The notes under the pieces are model-generated. The model worked only from the letters and a program-made list of their open reading frames with translations, did no database searches and was not told the origin of the DNA. From positions 2,018,142 through 2,082,141 of the forward strand of contig NZ_CP085524.1 of assembly GCF_004353525.1 (NCBI RefSeq): DNA of 64,000 nucleotides, given 5' to 3'. Numbering within the stretch: the stretch's first letter is position 1; each line of letters opens with the position of its first letter. Made by a program: the position numbers and the translations under genes. Source of the DNA: Zhaonella formicivorans. Its GTDB lineage: Bacteria; Bacillota; DUOV01; Zhaonellaceae. Of the stretch, positions 18,666-27,619 are shown piece by piece.

Positions 18666-20012
18666 TTACATCCTCCGGTCTCCTTCACCATCTTTTAGTT
18701 TTTGAGCGATAGACAGGAGCGCATCCCGCTCATTCAGCTGCGGCCTGTCCAGCACCATATCCAACAGTCGATTTAAAATCCGTCCTACTTCGGGGCCTGG
18801 ACCGATGCCCAGCGTTTTAATAATATCACTGCCTCTAATTTGCAGTTCCTGAACTGTAAGGGCATCCCCGCTCGCCATCACTTGCTCTACTCTTTTGACC
18901 AGCAGCTCCCAATCCTCTAATCCCCTGCCCCCTGCCGCAAGAAGCTTTGCCTTTTCCAACTCCAGGAGAGCGGAGATGTGCTCTTGGCCAACTTTCCTTA
19001 CCAACCTGCGCACCTCAGGCATACGAGCGGGGAAAGCGGACAGCTGATTGGCTATCAGATGGGTTACTGTGGCGATAGTATGATTCGAGTATTTCAGCCT
19101 GGCCAGAATGTCTCTAGCTAGTGCAGCGCTCTCCGCAGCACAGCATACCCCCTGGAAGTCGGATGTTGGCGAACACCGGAAATGAGCAGCCCTATGCAGC
19201 AGGGCGGCCAGTCGCAGTTCGAGCTTTGGGCTGGTATAACTCATTACGCTTAAACTGTAATTAAAAGCATCTTCCCCCAAGCCTTGCTGCCCAATGCCTC
19301 TGCTGTTATATAGTTCCGGTAAAATCTGCTGCAAAAGTCCGACTGTTGCCATCCGTTCCAAACATATATGAGGTATGGCAGAAGTAATAATTTTATTCAG
19401 TTCCATTTGAATTCTTTCGGCAGAAATCCTCCTGATGCTTTCTGCTTCCTGCCGAATGGCGCTTATAGTATCTTCGGCAATATCAATTTCTGCAACGTGA
19501 TAATGCAATTTGGCAAATAGGCTGAATGCCCTGAGGAGGCGCAAGGCATCATCCCGAAAAACCCGGTGAGGTTCACCCACGGTTTTAATTTTCACCCGTC
19601 CGTTGGCTAAATCCTCCATCCCGCGGAAAGGATCGACATATTGCCCGGTGACGGGATCGAAGGCAATAGCGTTGACAGTGAAATCCCGCCGGGAGAGATC
19701 TTCCAGCAGCGTCACCCCCAACCGGACCTCAGAGGGCTTTCGTCCGTCAAGATAGCGGCCTTCCCGGCGGAAAGCGGTCACTTCAATCGGCATCTCCGCT
19801 ATGACTGTGACAGTGCCAAACTTGAGGCCGGTGGGCACTGTTTTGGGAAAGAGGCGCATTACATCCTGAGGCAGGGCGGAAGTAGCCACATCCCAGTCCT
19901 GGGGGGTAAGCCCCAAGAGAACGTCCCGCACGGCCCCGCCCACGAGATATGCCTCGTAGCCCGCTTCCTGCAGTTTTTTAACTGTCTCAAATACCCCTTG
20001 TGGGATCTCCAT
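18666..20012 (-). CDS. cca: CCA-adding tRNA nucleotidyltransferase
   Basis: Class II tRNA nucleotidyltransferase of about 448 residues, which adds or repairs the CCA end of tRNAs. Family motifs are visible: LVGGAVRDVLLG, the catalytic DWDVATSA, RRDFTVNA and the EPHRVFRDDALRLLRAFSLFAKL block. The start at 20012 (MEIPQGVFE) has GAGGG eight bases upstream. The enzyme may be a full CCA-adding or only a CC- or A-adding type; the motifs alone do not decide. It is not linked to its neighbours. Confidence 0.93.
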   Translation of the reverse strand: MEIPQGVFETVKKLQEAGYEAYLVGGAVRDVLLGLTPQDWDVATSALPQDVMRLFPKTVPTGLKFGTVTVIAEMPIEVTAFRREGRYLDGRKPSEVRLGVTLLEDLSRRDFTVNAIAFDPVTGQYVDPFRGMEDLANGRVKIKTVGEPHRVFRDDALRLLRAFSLFAKLHYHVAEIDIAEDTISAIRQEAESIRRISAERIQMELNKIITSAIPHICLERMATVGLLQQILPELYNSRGIGQQGLGEDAFNYSLSVMSYTSPKLELRLAALLHRAAHFRCSPTSDFQGVCCAAESAALARDILARLKYSNHTIATVTHLIANQLSAFPARMPEVRRLVRKVGQEHISALLELEKAKLLAAGGRGLEDWELLVKRVEQVMASGDALTVQELQIRGSDIIKTLGIGPGPEVGRILNRLLDMVLDRPQLNERDALLSIAQKLKDGEGDRRM

Positions 20013-20144
20013 TGTCTTTTCCCTCATAATTTTATTTTTAAATACAATAAGTCCTGCTAACCATTAAGATTGCAGGACTGAACTTGAAAGGAACTATATT
20101 CATTGTAGCTCATAATAATGAGAAGAAGCAACTGGCAAATAACC

Positions 20145-20182
20145 CAAAACTGACTACTAACGACCATGGACTTAAGACTAAC
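20145..20182. repeat. Short 7-nt periodic array
   Basis: After the cca start region the sequence runs ACTGACT, ACTAACG, ACCATGG, ACTTAAG, ACTAACT with strict 7-base spacing. It ends at the sbcC stop. The same heptad type appears at 37780-38000 and 60089-60245. Confidence 0.5.
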
Positions 20183-20183
20183 T

Positions 20184-23100
20184 TCATGCCAGCTTAGTAC
20201 CTTCCCCCTGGTCCTTCTGCAGCTGGATGATGTTATCGGTCATTGCGTCAAAGGAATCATCGTGGCTGATGACGAACAGCTGATCAAAGTCACCGGTGAT
20301 CCGGGGAATGATTTGGGCCAGGTTGCCGCGGCGATCCACGTCCAAATTGGTGGTAGGCTCATCGAAGAAACCAAGTTTAACCCTTGCCAGCTGTCCCAAC
20401 AGGGCCAGGCGTACAGCCAAAGCGGCCGTCATCTGCTCCCCTCCGGAGAGCTGCCTGAAGCTTCGCTCCCGTTTCCGGCCCTGGTGACTGTCGGCTAATA
20501 CCAGTTCGTAATCTTCCCTCCATTCCAGGGTTACATTCTCTTTGGCAACTTCACGGTATAAGCGGTTGGCTTCGTGGGCCAGGTATTCCCGGTAAACGGC
20601 AGCCACCCGTTCCCCGGCACGGTTGAACACGCTGCGGATATATTCCAGCAGTTCTTTGACTGCCTGGTATTTTCCAATCCTGGCTGTAATTGCAGCCATT
20701 TCTTCTTTCGCCATTTCCATGGCCAGAAGCTTTTGCTGCAGCTCTTGCAGCGCTTTTCCTCTTTCCAGTAAAAGCTGTTCGGCTTTAGCCAGCTCGATTT
20801 GCAGCTCTTCTAACGTCTTTTCCAGTTCAACCAGCGTCTCTTCCCTAAAATTAGCGGAGAGCACCTGGATTTTAGAATTCAAACCCTCATATAACTCCTG
20901 CTTTTCCTGTAACAGCCGACTTTCCGCCTCCAGCTGGGCCTTTATACCAGCCACTCTTTCGGCTTCTTCCCGGTGCTGCATATAGGTTTCATAAGCCGCC
21001 TGGTTAGAGGCAAGTACAGCTTGTCTGGCTTTAATCTCGGCGTCAACTTCCTGGTAATTTAAAAGCACCTGCTCAGTGGTATGCTGTTCCAGTTTTAGTT
21101 TTTCGATTCCCCGCGCTGCTTCCTGTAAAATTTGGCGCTGCTTTTCCAACTCCGCCAATTTATTGTCTAAATCAGCCAGCTGTTTTTGCAGTGCCTGCTG
21201 TTCCCCTAACAGTTGCCCTAAAGCTGCTGAACGCACCTTACCTTCCTCAACTGTTGCCCCGTTTATTTCCTGGTAAAAACTTACAACTGTCTGGTAAAAC
21301 ATTTCAGTTTTTTCCAGAACCAGGTCAAGTAGTTGCACCAGCCTGTTGAGGCTGTCCTCTTCGACTTGGCCTAATGAGCTGACAGAGCTGACATAATCTG
21401 CCCAGGCCCTTTCCACTTCCCCCTCTGCTCCATCTAACCTTGCTTCCGGCAAAGGAGAAATATCTTTGCTAACCTTAGCCGCAACTTTTTCCAGCACGAT
21501 CCGGCTCTGCTCCAGCAGGTGTCTGGAAGTTTCCGCCAAGTCTTCTTTAATTGACCTCTGAAAATAAATGCGAAAAGCCTCCAGGTATTTTACCTGCTCA
21601 TCCTTCAGGTGCTGCAAAGCGGCTTGCTCTTTTTGCAGGTTCTCCAGCGCCTGGATTATGTACTGTCCCCTGGCAATAGCATCCGCCAGCTCGCCCGCCT
21701 GCCTGTTTTCTGCCTCTATTTGCCGCTTTACGTCCTTGATTTGCTCCGCAAAATATTTGCTTAAATCGCCGCCTACGTTCTGGCAGGGTGAATGCAAAAA
21801 TGGGCACTGACCGCCAGCCGTATTCCTCTGGTTTTCCTCCAGAGTATGCAGCTTTTGCTCCAGCGAAGCCAATGCAATGCGCCTGGCCTCCAGTTCTTTT
21901 TCCAGAACTTTAATGCCCTCGGCTTCTTTTCGGACCTCTGCTTCATGGGCTAATTTCTGCAAAGTTTCAGCGATCCTGGCTTTAAGCTCAGTCCATTTTG
22001 CCAGGCCATCATTGATTCTGCGCCTGGTCTCGGCAAGCTCAGCTGATTTCTTGTCTCCTGACTTGAGCTGCTGCTGGAAACTTTCCAGGCAAGAGCTGAG
22101 CGCAATAAGTTCCTCGTTTTTAGCCCGGGCCTCCTCTACCTGGGCTTCCTTTTCCTGCAGCTGTTTTAATTTATCCGCTGCAGCTTTAGCAGTCTCCTGC
22201 AACTGCCCTTGCAATGCTTTTTCCTCTGCTTCCAGGGCAGCTTCTCTGGCTTTAAGTTCGGCAGTCAGATCGGCCAGTCTTTTGGTCAACTGGTCCCTTG
22301 CCTCCCGTTTTTGCTCCAGCTCTGCCAGTTCCTTTTGCGCAACCAAATATGCCCGGTAGCCGGCTTGCGCCGCAGCTGTTTTTTGGGCTGCTTCCATCGC
22401 TTTTACCAAATTCCCCTGCAACTCACCAAGCCTTTTCTCTATGTTTTCCAGTTCAATTTTGGTAATGTCGGCCTTTTTTAAAATATGCTCCAGTTCAATT
22501 TTAGTTTTTCGCAGGGCATCCCTTTCCTTTATTTTCACCGCCAGGTTGTCCTTTTTCACCTTTACCTGCTGCTGCAATTCCTCAATCAAAGGAGTGAGTA
22601 CCTCCGCTTCCGCTTTGACTCGCTCATAATCCGCCACCCGTTCTTCCAACCGCACCTTGATCTTTTCCTGTTCCCCAATCATACGGTTAATGGCAGCCAC
22701 CACTTCCCTGGTTTTGCTATAGGCTTCATTGAAGGCTTCCACTTTGAGCATTTTATTGAATTTCTGCTTGCGGTTGGCCGGCGTTTCCAGGAAAGGTGCA
22801 GTGAAGGTCCCCTGGCTTACGCCTACTACATCATTGAAAAGCTGGGCCAAGTCCTGCTCCTGCTCGATACCAAGGGAGTCTTTCAGCCAGGGTTTAATGT
22901 CCGAGGCACCATGTAAATCGATCTCCGCCCCTGATTCCCCGTCGTACACTATCCAGGATGAAACGCTGCCCAGCTTCCGCACCACTTTGTACAGACAGCC
23001 ATCGCCGGCTTCAAACTCCACGGTTATAATCCCTGTTTTGGCGCCATAACGGACAAATTCAGCCAGCGTGCCCGGCTTACAGTCAAAAAGGGCATATCCA

Positions 23101-23228
23101 ATGCTCTCGATAATGGTTGATTTGCCGGCCCCGTTAACCCCGGAAATGAAGTTCACGCCGTCGTAAAAAGTGATGGTCTGGTCCTGATAGCTCTTGATAT
23201 TCTGTAAGCGCAGCCGTTTAATCTTCAT
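20184..23228 (-). CDS. sbcC: SbcC-type exonuclease ATPase subunit
   Basis: A 1014-residue Rad50/SbcC ATPase. The N-terminal Walker A is GVNGAGKST (about 29-37); two long coiled-coil arms (about 170-460 and 510-850) flank the hook; the C-terminal lobe has the signature QLSGGEQMTAALAVRLALL and Walker B GFFDEPTTNLDVD. At the apex it has CPFLHSPC (about 476-483) rather than the CxxC zinc hook. With SbcD it cleaves DNA hairpins and processed ends. Its start overlaps sbcD by 11 bp. Confidence 0.93.
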   Translation of the reverse strand: MKIKRLRLQNIKSYQDQTITFYDGVNFISGVNGAGKSTIIESIGYALFDCKPGTLAEFVRYGAKTGIITVEFEAGDGCLYKVVRKLGSVSSWIVYDGESGAEIDLHGASDIKPWLKDSLGIEQEQDLAQLFNDVVGVSQGTFTAPFLETPANRKQKFNKMLKVEAFNEAYSKTREVVAAINRMIGEQEKIKVRLEERVADYERVKAEAEVLTPLIEELQQQVKVKKDNLAVKIKERDALRKTKIELEHILKKADITKIELENIEKRLGELQGNLVKAMEAAQKTAAAQAGYRAYLVAQKELAELEQKREARDQLTKRLADLTAELKAREAALEAEEKALQGQLQETAKAAADKLKQLQEKEAQVEEARAKNEELIALSSCLESFQQQLKSGDKKSAELAETRRRINDGLAKWTELKARIAETLQKLAHEAEVRKEAEGIKVLEKELEARRIALASLEQKLHTLEENQRNTAGGQCPFLHSPCQNVGGDLSKYFAEQIKDVKRQIEAENRQAGELADAIARGQYIIQALENLQKEQAALQHLKDEQVKYLEAFRIYFQRSIKEDLAETSRHLLEQSRIVLEKVAAKVSKDISPLPEARLDGAEGEVERAWADYVSSVSSLGQVEEDSLNRLVQLLDLVLEKTEMFYQTVVSFYQEINGATVEEGKVRSAALGQLLGEQQALQKQLADLDNKLAELEKQRQILQEAARGIEKLKLEQHTTEQVLLNYQEVDAEIKARQAVLASNQAAYETYMQHREEAERVAGIKAQLEAESRLLQEKQELYEGLNSKIQVLSANFREETLVELEKTLEELQIELAKAEQLLLERGKALQELQQKLLAMEMAKEEMAAITARIGKYQAVKELLEYIRSVFNRAGERVAAVYREYLAHEANRLYREVAKENVTLEWREDYELVLADSHQGRKRERSFRQLSGGEQMTAALAVRLALLGQLARVKLGFFDEPTTNLDVDRRGNLAQIIPRITGDFDQLFVISHDDSFDAMTDNIIQLQKDQGEGTKLA

Positions 23229-24504
23229 GGCCTTTACTCCTGTCTTTCCCTGCTGCCGCCTCAGGAAGAGGCAGCTTCTCCAGCAGCTTTTCTACGGCGG
23301 AAATAATTTCTGTTTCATCCACCCCTGCCAGGGCATCGTTTTTCACCCGCAGCATGAGCTCAACCACCTGATCAGCCACTTCTTTCAGTTCCGGCTTGTC
23401 TTCCGCCAGCATTGCGGTGAGCACATGCCGCTCAATCAAGTTCCGGTCAAAACCGGTGAATTCCGCCCCCGTATCCAATTGGGGCAGATTGGCATTGTTC
23501 AGCACTTCCACCAGGAGGCAACCAAACCGTTCTTTTACTTTTTCCGCCAGGTCATTAGTATCAATGGCAAAGGAATTAAAAGCTATAGCGCCGTAGAGGT
23601 TAATCTGGGCAATAGGTCTGTCCAAATCCCGCAGGTCTGAATCCTCTAACAGCTGCAATACTTTAGCAGTAACCTGTCCCGGTTCAGTCAGACCGGTCAA
23701 ATCCAACGGGTAGCGGCGCACATCGCGGCGTTTGCTGGGTATAAAGTTAACCCTTTTTTCCTTTCCGACCACAGTAACATGATAAAAGCCTTTTTCATTG
23801 CCCTCTTTTGCTTCATCCAGGTGCACGCATTCCGGTGCGCCGGGGTTAAACACCAATTCCCCCAGTTCCTGGCGGCTGTGAATATGACCCAGGGCAAAGT
23901 AGTCCACTTTTCCCCGGAATTTTTCAAAGACTTCCCCCTTAACTCCGGCTAAATCCTGCCCCAGGAGCTTATCCACCGCCGCATGGAGCATAACTATTGT
24001 AAAATTTTCCGAGGCTTTAATTTTTTCCGCAATTTCCTCCAGCCGCTGCCGGGTAGTGGCTCCCAGGTAGCCAAGCCCGATAATCCGCAGGCCTTTTTCC
24101 TCCAGCACAGAGCCAATTCCACCGTCATAAGGGGCCAGCTCCAGCCCGCTTTCCCGGAAAACCGGCCTGAGCAGGCGGAGATACCCCTGGTTGTTAAGAA
24201 AACTCATCCAGGAATCTCTTTCAAGGTAAAATGCTTTATCGTGGTTTCCTTCAATAGCGATAGCCTCAATTCCGGCTGACTTCAGACGTGCTAAGCCCGA
24301 GATGGCCTGGGCCAGGGTAGGGGCATTCACGCTGCGGTGGTGAAACAAGTCGCCACCAATGAGCATAAAATCAACTTTGGCCGCGACGGCATAATCTATC
24401 ACCTGGGCAAAGGCAGCGCCAAAATCGTGCCAACGCTGGATTTCATTAAACTGCTGGCAACCCAGGTGCAGGTCGCTGCAGTGCACAAAACTTACCTGTT
24501 TCAT
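23218..24504 (-). CDS. sbcD: SbcD/Mre11-type nuclease subunit
   Basis: A 428-residue metallophosphoesterase. The five phosphoesterase motifs are present: CSDLHLG, GGDLFHH, GNHDK, the AAVD region and ALGHIHS. It provides the nuclease active site (two metals) of the SbcCD complex, which opens hairpins in long palindromes; this is notable in a genome region rich in palindromic repeats. First gene of a two-gene operon with sbcC. Confidence 0.93.
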   Translation of the reverse strand: MKQVSFVHCSDLHLGCQQFNEIQRWHDFGAAFAQVIDYAVAAKVDFMLIGGDLFHHRSVNAPTLAQAISGLARLKSAGIEAIAIEGNHDKAFYLERDSWMSFLNNQGYLRLLRPVFRESGLELAPYDGGIGSVLEEKGLRIIGLGYLGATTRQRLEEIAEKIKASENFTIVMLHAAVDKLLGQDLAGVKGEVFEKFRGKVDYFALGHIHSRQELGELVFNPGAPECVHLDEAKEGNEKGFYHVTVVGKEKRVNFIPSKRRDVRRYPLDLTGLTEPGQVTAKVLQLLEDSDLRDLDRPIAQINLYGAIAFNSFAIDTNDLAEKVKERFGCLLVEVLNNANLPQLDTGAEFTGFDRNLIERHVLTAMLAEDKPELKEVADQVVELMLRVKNDALAGVDETEIISAVEKLLEKLPLPEAAAGKDRSKGHED

Positions 24505-24638
24505 GCTTGATTACACCCACTTCTGGATATTTATTGCATTTAACTGTTTGTACAATTTTTCCATCAAGGTATACCGCACTTTTAGCGTGCATATGAGTAA
24601 GTTATAGTTATATTAATAACCAATAGAGGGGTCTCTTT

Positions 24639-24791
24639 ATGGGCATTATTTATCTGCTCGCCGGCGTAGTTTTTATATTCTGTGCCATCCAAAGTATAAT
24701 CTTCAAGGTTACAGGCGCAGCCATTTTCTTTGCTTTTTTAACTGTGCTAACTTTCGTTTCCTATAAAGGGGTCCGGTCACAGGACCCATAA
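24639..24791 (+). CDS. Small hydrophobic membrane protein, 50 residues
   Basis: Short frame starting MGIIYLLAGVVFIFCAIQSI and ending GVRSQDP. It has two hydrophobic stretches of about 15-18 residues. GAGGGG lies eight bases upstream of the ATG, and a hairpin GGGTCC/GGACCC (24769-24787) followed by ATAATTTTT overlaps the stop codon as a terminator. The gene layout is convincing; the function is unknown. Confidence 0.55.
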   Translation: MGIIYLLAGVVFIFCAIQSIIFKVTGAAIFFAFLTVLTFVSYKGVRSQDP

Positions 24792-24796
24792 TTTTT
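24769..24796 (+). terminator. Hairpin terminator of small membrane protein gene
   Basis: Stem GGGTCC/GGACCC with loop GGTCACA, followed by ATAATTTTT. It overlaps the last codons. Confidence 0.55.
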
Positions 24797-24886
24797 CCGG
24801 GTCGCCATACGCGTCTTTACATTTTCGCGAACATACGTTGCATATCCTGCTTTGGCAAAAAGAAATAAGTAAGTTAATAAAAAAAC

Positions 24887-25064
24887 TCCCGCCAGGCGGC
24901 GGGACAGACCGTCGACAAACTATTATCAGCCCGCATGTATTATGGAGCGGGACTGGTTTCCCCAGCCGTCGGCAGCTATGCTGCCGGTAACGGCGTAGGA
25001 GCTTGTCCAGAGCGAAATAATACATGCGGGCTTTGTTTACAAGCTGTCCCGCCAGGCGGCGGGA
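24887..25064 (-). repeat. Terminator-inserted structured repeat element, copy B
   Basis: The core 24905-25046 (142 bp) is flanked by two identical 18-bp hairpins (TCCCGCCGCCTGGCGGGA in minus-strand sense, 25064-25047 and 24904-24887). Only the downstream copy is followed by a T-tract (GTTTTTTT), and it is the expected terminator of the livHMGF operon. The core has the same ends as copy A (CAGCTTGTAAACAAAG and GTCGACGGTCTG) and a perfect 15-bp inverted pair GCCCGCATGTATTAT / ATAATACATGCGGGC enclosing an inner hairpin (CGGCAGC/GCTGCCG). Confidence 0.78.
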
Positions 25065-25109
25065 TGTTGTATATTGGTATGTCACTAACTGAGGACTGGT
25101 GGCTGCACA

Positions 25110-25820
25110 CTAGTCCACCATCCCCAGGTAAACTTGCTGGATCAGGTCATTTTTCATCAGCTCATCCGAGCTTCCCTCCAAAACGATATTGCCGGTCTCC
25201 AGCACATAGGCCCGGTCAGCCACCGACAGCGACAAGGGGACATTTTGCTCCACCATCAGGATCGAAATGCCTTGCCGGTTGATTTGCTTGATAATTTTAA
25301 AAATATTCTCCACGATCACCGGAGCCAGCCCCAAAGAAGGCTCATCCAAAAAGAGCAGCCGGGGATTTGACATCAGTCCCCTGCCAATGGCCAACATCTG
25401 CTGTTCGCCGCCCGATAAAGTCCCCGCCTGCTGGCGGCGGCGCTCCTTCAGAATGGGAAACATCTCAAAGACCATTTCCAGATCTCTTTTGATCCCATCC
25501 TTGTCCCGCCGCATAAAAGCTCCCATGTCCAGGTTTTCCTGTACGCTCATCCCGGCGAACACCCTTCTGCCCTCCGGCACCATGGCTATGCCTTTGGATG
25601 CTATCTTATCCGAAGAGAGCCCGGAAATAGTTTCTCCCTCGAAAACAATAGTCCCCTCTCGGGGCCGTACCACCCCGCAAATTGCATTCAAGGTAGTGGT
25701 CTTGCCGGCGCCGTTGTTGCCGACGAGAGCCACAAATTCCCCTTTGCTTACCTGCAGTGAAATCCCGTGCAGCGCTTTTACGCCACCGTAGGACACTTTC
25801 AGTTTTTGCACATCTAGCAT
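25110..25820 (-). CDS. livF: Branched-chain amino acid ABC transporter ATP-binding protein LivF
   Basis: A 236-residue ABC ATPase: Walker A GNNGAGKTT, signature LSGGEQQMLAIGRGLM, Walker B LLFLDEPSLGLAP. The SLGLAPVIVENIF sequence after Walker B is typical of LivF. Last gene of the five-gene liv operon, 12 bp after livG. Its terminator is interrupted by repeat element B. Confidence 0.93.
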   Translation of the reverse strand: MLDVQKLKVSYGGVKALHGISLQVSKGEFVALVGNNGAGKTTTLNAICGVVRPREGTIVFEGETISGLSSDKIASKGIAMVPEGRRVFAGMSVQENLDMGAFMRRDKDGIKRDLEMVFEMFPILKERRRQQAGTLSGGEQQMLAIGRGLMSNPRLLFLDEPSLGLAPVIVENIFKIIKQINRQGISILMVEQNVPLSLSVADRAYVLETGNIVLEGSSDELMKNDLIQQVYLGMVD

Positions 25821-25832
25821 AGTTCCACCACC

Positions 25833-26627
25833 TTAACTGATTTGAGCATAGCTGGTTAACTCATTTTTGCCCAAATAAGCTTCCACCACTTCAGGATTCT
25901 GCAGCACTTCCAACGGTCGCCCTTCCGCCAGCTTTTTCCCGTGATCAAGCACGATAATCTTATCTGATATGGAACGGACCACTCGCATGTTATGTTCAAT
26001 GATAATCACCGTTTTCTGAAACTCCTCTTTCAGTCTGGCGATAAAGTTCATCAATTCCTTTGATTCACCAACATTCATGCCAGCCGCCGGTTCATCCAAA
26101 AGCATTATCTCCGGCTCGCTGACCAAAGCCCTGGCAATTTCAACTTTACGCTGCTCCCCGTACGGGAGAGCCGAAGGCTTACTATCAGCTTTTTCCTCCA
26201 GTGAGAGCAGGTGCAAAATTTCCATCGCTTTGGAGTACATGTACCTTTCATTTTTGTAATAGCGGCCCGGCATGAACACATCAACTATCCGGGGCTGTAC
26301 CTGGGAATGCATACCAATCATCACGTTTTCCAAAACAGTCATGGTAGTAAAAAGGCGGATATTTTGAAATGTCCGGGAGATGCCCCTGGCATGAATCTGA
26401 TGGGGCTTCAGTCCCGATATTTTGTTTCCTTTGAAGGTAATTTCACCGCCGGTCAATTCATAGGCAGCGGTAATCAAGTTAAACAGCGTGGTTTTTCCGG
26501 CCCCGTTAGGTCCGATGATGCTGGTGATTTTCTTTTCCTCAATCTCAGCGGAAACATCGTCAACTGCCCGCACACCGCCAAAATGTTTGGATACGCTTTT
26601 TAATGTCAGGATTGCCACTTTTGTCAC
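25833..26627 (-). CDS. livG: Branched-chain amino acid ABC transporter ATP-binding protein LivG
   Basis: A 264-residue ABC ATPase with Walker A GPNGAGKTT, LPYGEQRKVEIARAL as signature and MLLDEPAAGMN as Walker B; the RTFQNIRLF and AAGMN motifs are characteristic of LivG. It pairs with LivF to power uptake. Its first codons overlap the livM stop by 4 bp. Confidence 0.94.
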   Translation of the reverse strand: MTKVAILTLKSVSKHFGGVRAVDDVSAEIEEKKITSIIGPNGAGKTTLFNLITAAYELTGGEITFKGNKISGLKPHQIHARGISRTFQNIRLFTTMTVLENVMIGMHSQVQPRIVDVFMPGRYYKNERYMYSKAMEILHLLSLEEKADSKPSALPYGEQRKVEIARALVSEPEIMLLDEPAAGMNVGESKELMNFIARLKEEFQKTVIIIEHNMRVVRSISDKIIVLDHGKKLAEGRPLEVLQNPEVVEAYLGKNELTSYAQIS

Positions 26628-27607
26628 TCCCCTGCCACAAATTTGCCTTGCCCGCCGGAGCCCGTGGGTTTAACAATTCTATGCCAAGGCAGCCGGGTAT
26701 TGTCTTCGCCCAGGATTCCCTGGGGCCGGAAGATCATCATTAACACCATCAGAAGACCGACCAACAGCATCCGCCATTCCACGGCAAAGCGCATTATTTC
26801 CGGAAAAACTGTGAGCAGCACTCCCCCCAGCACCGGGCCCACTATGGTACCTGCGCCCCCCAGAAAGACCATAGCCAGCATGTTGGCTGAATCCAGGTAA
26901 AGGAAAGTGTCGGGGCTGATAAAAGTTATATAGTGGGCATAAAAACTTCCCGCTGCGCCCGCATAGATGCCGCCGATGGCAAAAGCAAGAATTTTGTATT
27001 TAGTGATGTCAATGCCCATGAACTCCGCAGCATCCTCATCGTCTTTAATGGCGCGGAAGGCCCTGCCCAAATAAGAGTTAAAAATGCGTAAGGCGCACCA
27101 CAGGCCGATGATAAATAATACCACTATCAAATAATAATACATTTCCCGGGTGAAGTTCTGGCCAAACAAGCTAGGCCTGGGAATGCCCGGTAAACCCATA
27201 GGCCCCCTGGTTATCTTATCCCAATTGACCATAGCCAGGCGAAATATTTCCCCGAAGCCCAGGGTGGCCACTGCCAAGTAATCTCCTCTGAGGCGCAGCA
27301 CGGGAAAACCTAATAAGGCGCCAAAAACGCCGCTCACGAGCATAGCTAGCGGCAACGAAAGCCAAAAAGGCATCCCCAGCCGCGCCACCATTAGGGCTGA
27401 GGCGTAGGCACCCATACCGTAAAAGGCGGCATGCCCCAGGGAAAACAAACCTGTTTGGCCCAAAATTATTTCCAGGCCCAAAACCAATAGTCCATAGATA
27501 CCAATAGTGATCACAATATGCAAAATGTATTTGCTGTGAATTAACAGTGGAATGATAACCAGGACTGCGCCAATAATTAAATACTGCAGCAGACGGTTTC
27601 GACTCAA
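26624..27607 (-). CDS. livM: Branched-chain amino acid ABC transporter permease LivM
   Basis: A 327-residue membrane permease with about eight helices. GQTGLFSLGHAAFYGMGAYASAL and LRLRGDYLAVATLGFGEIFRL are LivM hallmarks, and the EAA-like loop (SYLGRAFRAIKDDEDAAEFMG) contacts the ATPases. A hydrophilic tail of about 30 residues ends the protein. Confidence 0.94.
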   Translation of the reverse strand: MSRNRLLQYLIIGAVLVIIPLLIHSKYILHIVITIGIYGLLVLGLEIILGQTGLFSLGHAAFYGMGAYASALMVARLGMPFWLSLPLAMLVSGVFGALLGFPVLRLRGDYLAVATLGFGEIFRLAMVNWDKITRGPMGLPGIPRPSLFGQNFTREMYYYLIVVLFIIGLWCALRIFNSYLGRAFRAIKDDEDAAEFMGIDITKYKILAFAIGGIYAGAAGSFYAHYITFISPDTFLYLDSANMLAMVFLGGAGTIVGPVLGGVLLTVFPEIMRFAVEWRMLLVGLLMVLMMIFRPQGILGEDNTRLPWHRIVKPTGSGGQGKFVAGE

Positions 27608-27619
27608 AATTTCTCCCCC

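Noticed and set aside
24777-25282. Frames on both strands across element B
   Set aside because: They read through hairpins and the liv terminator; no ribosome site and no family similarity.
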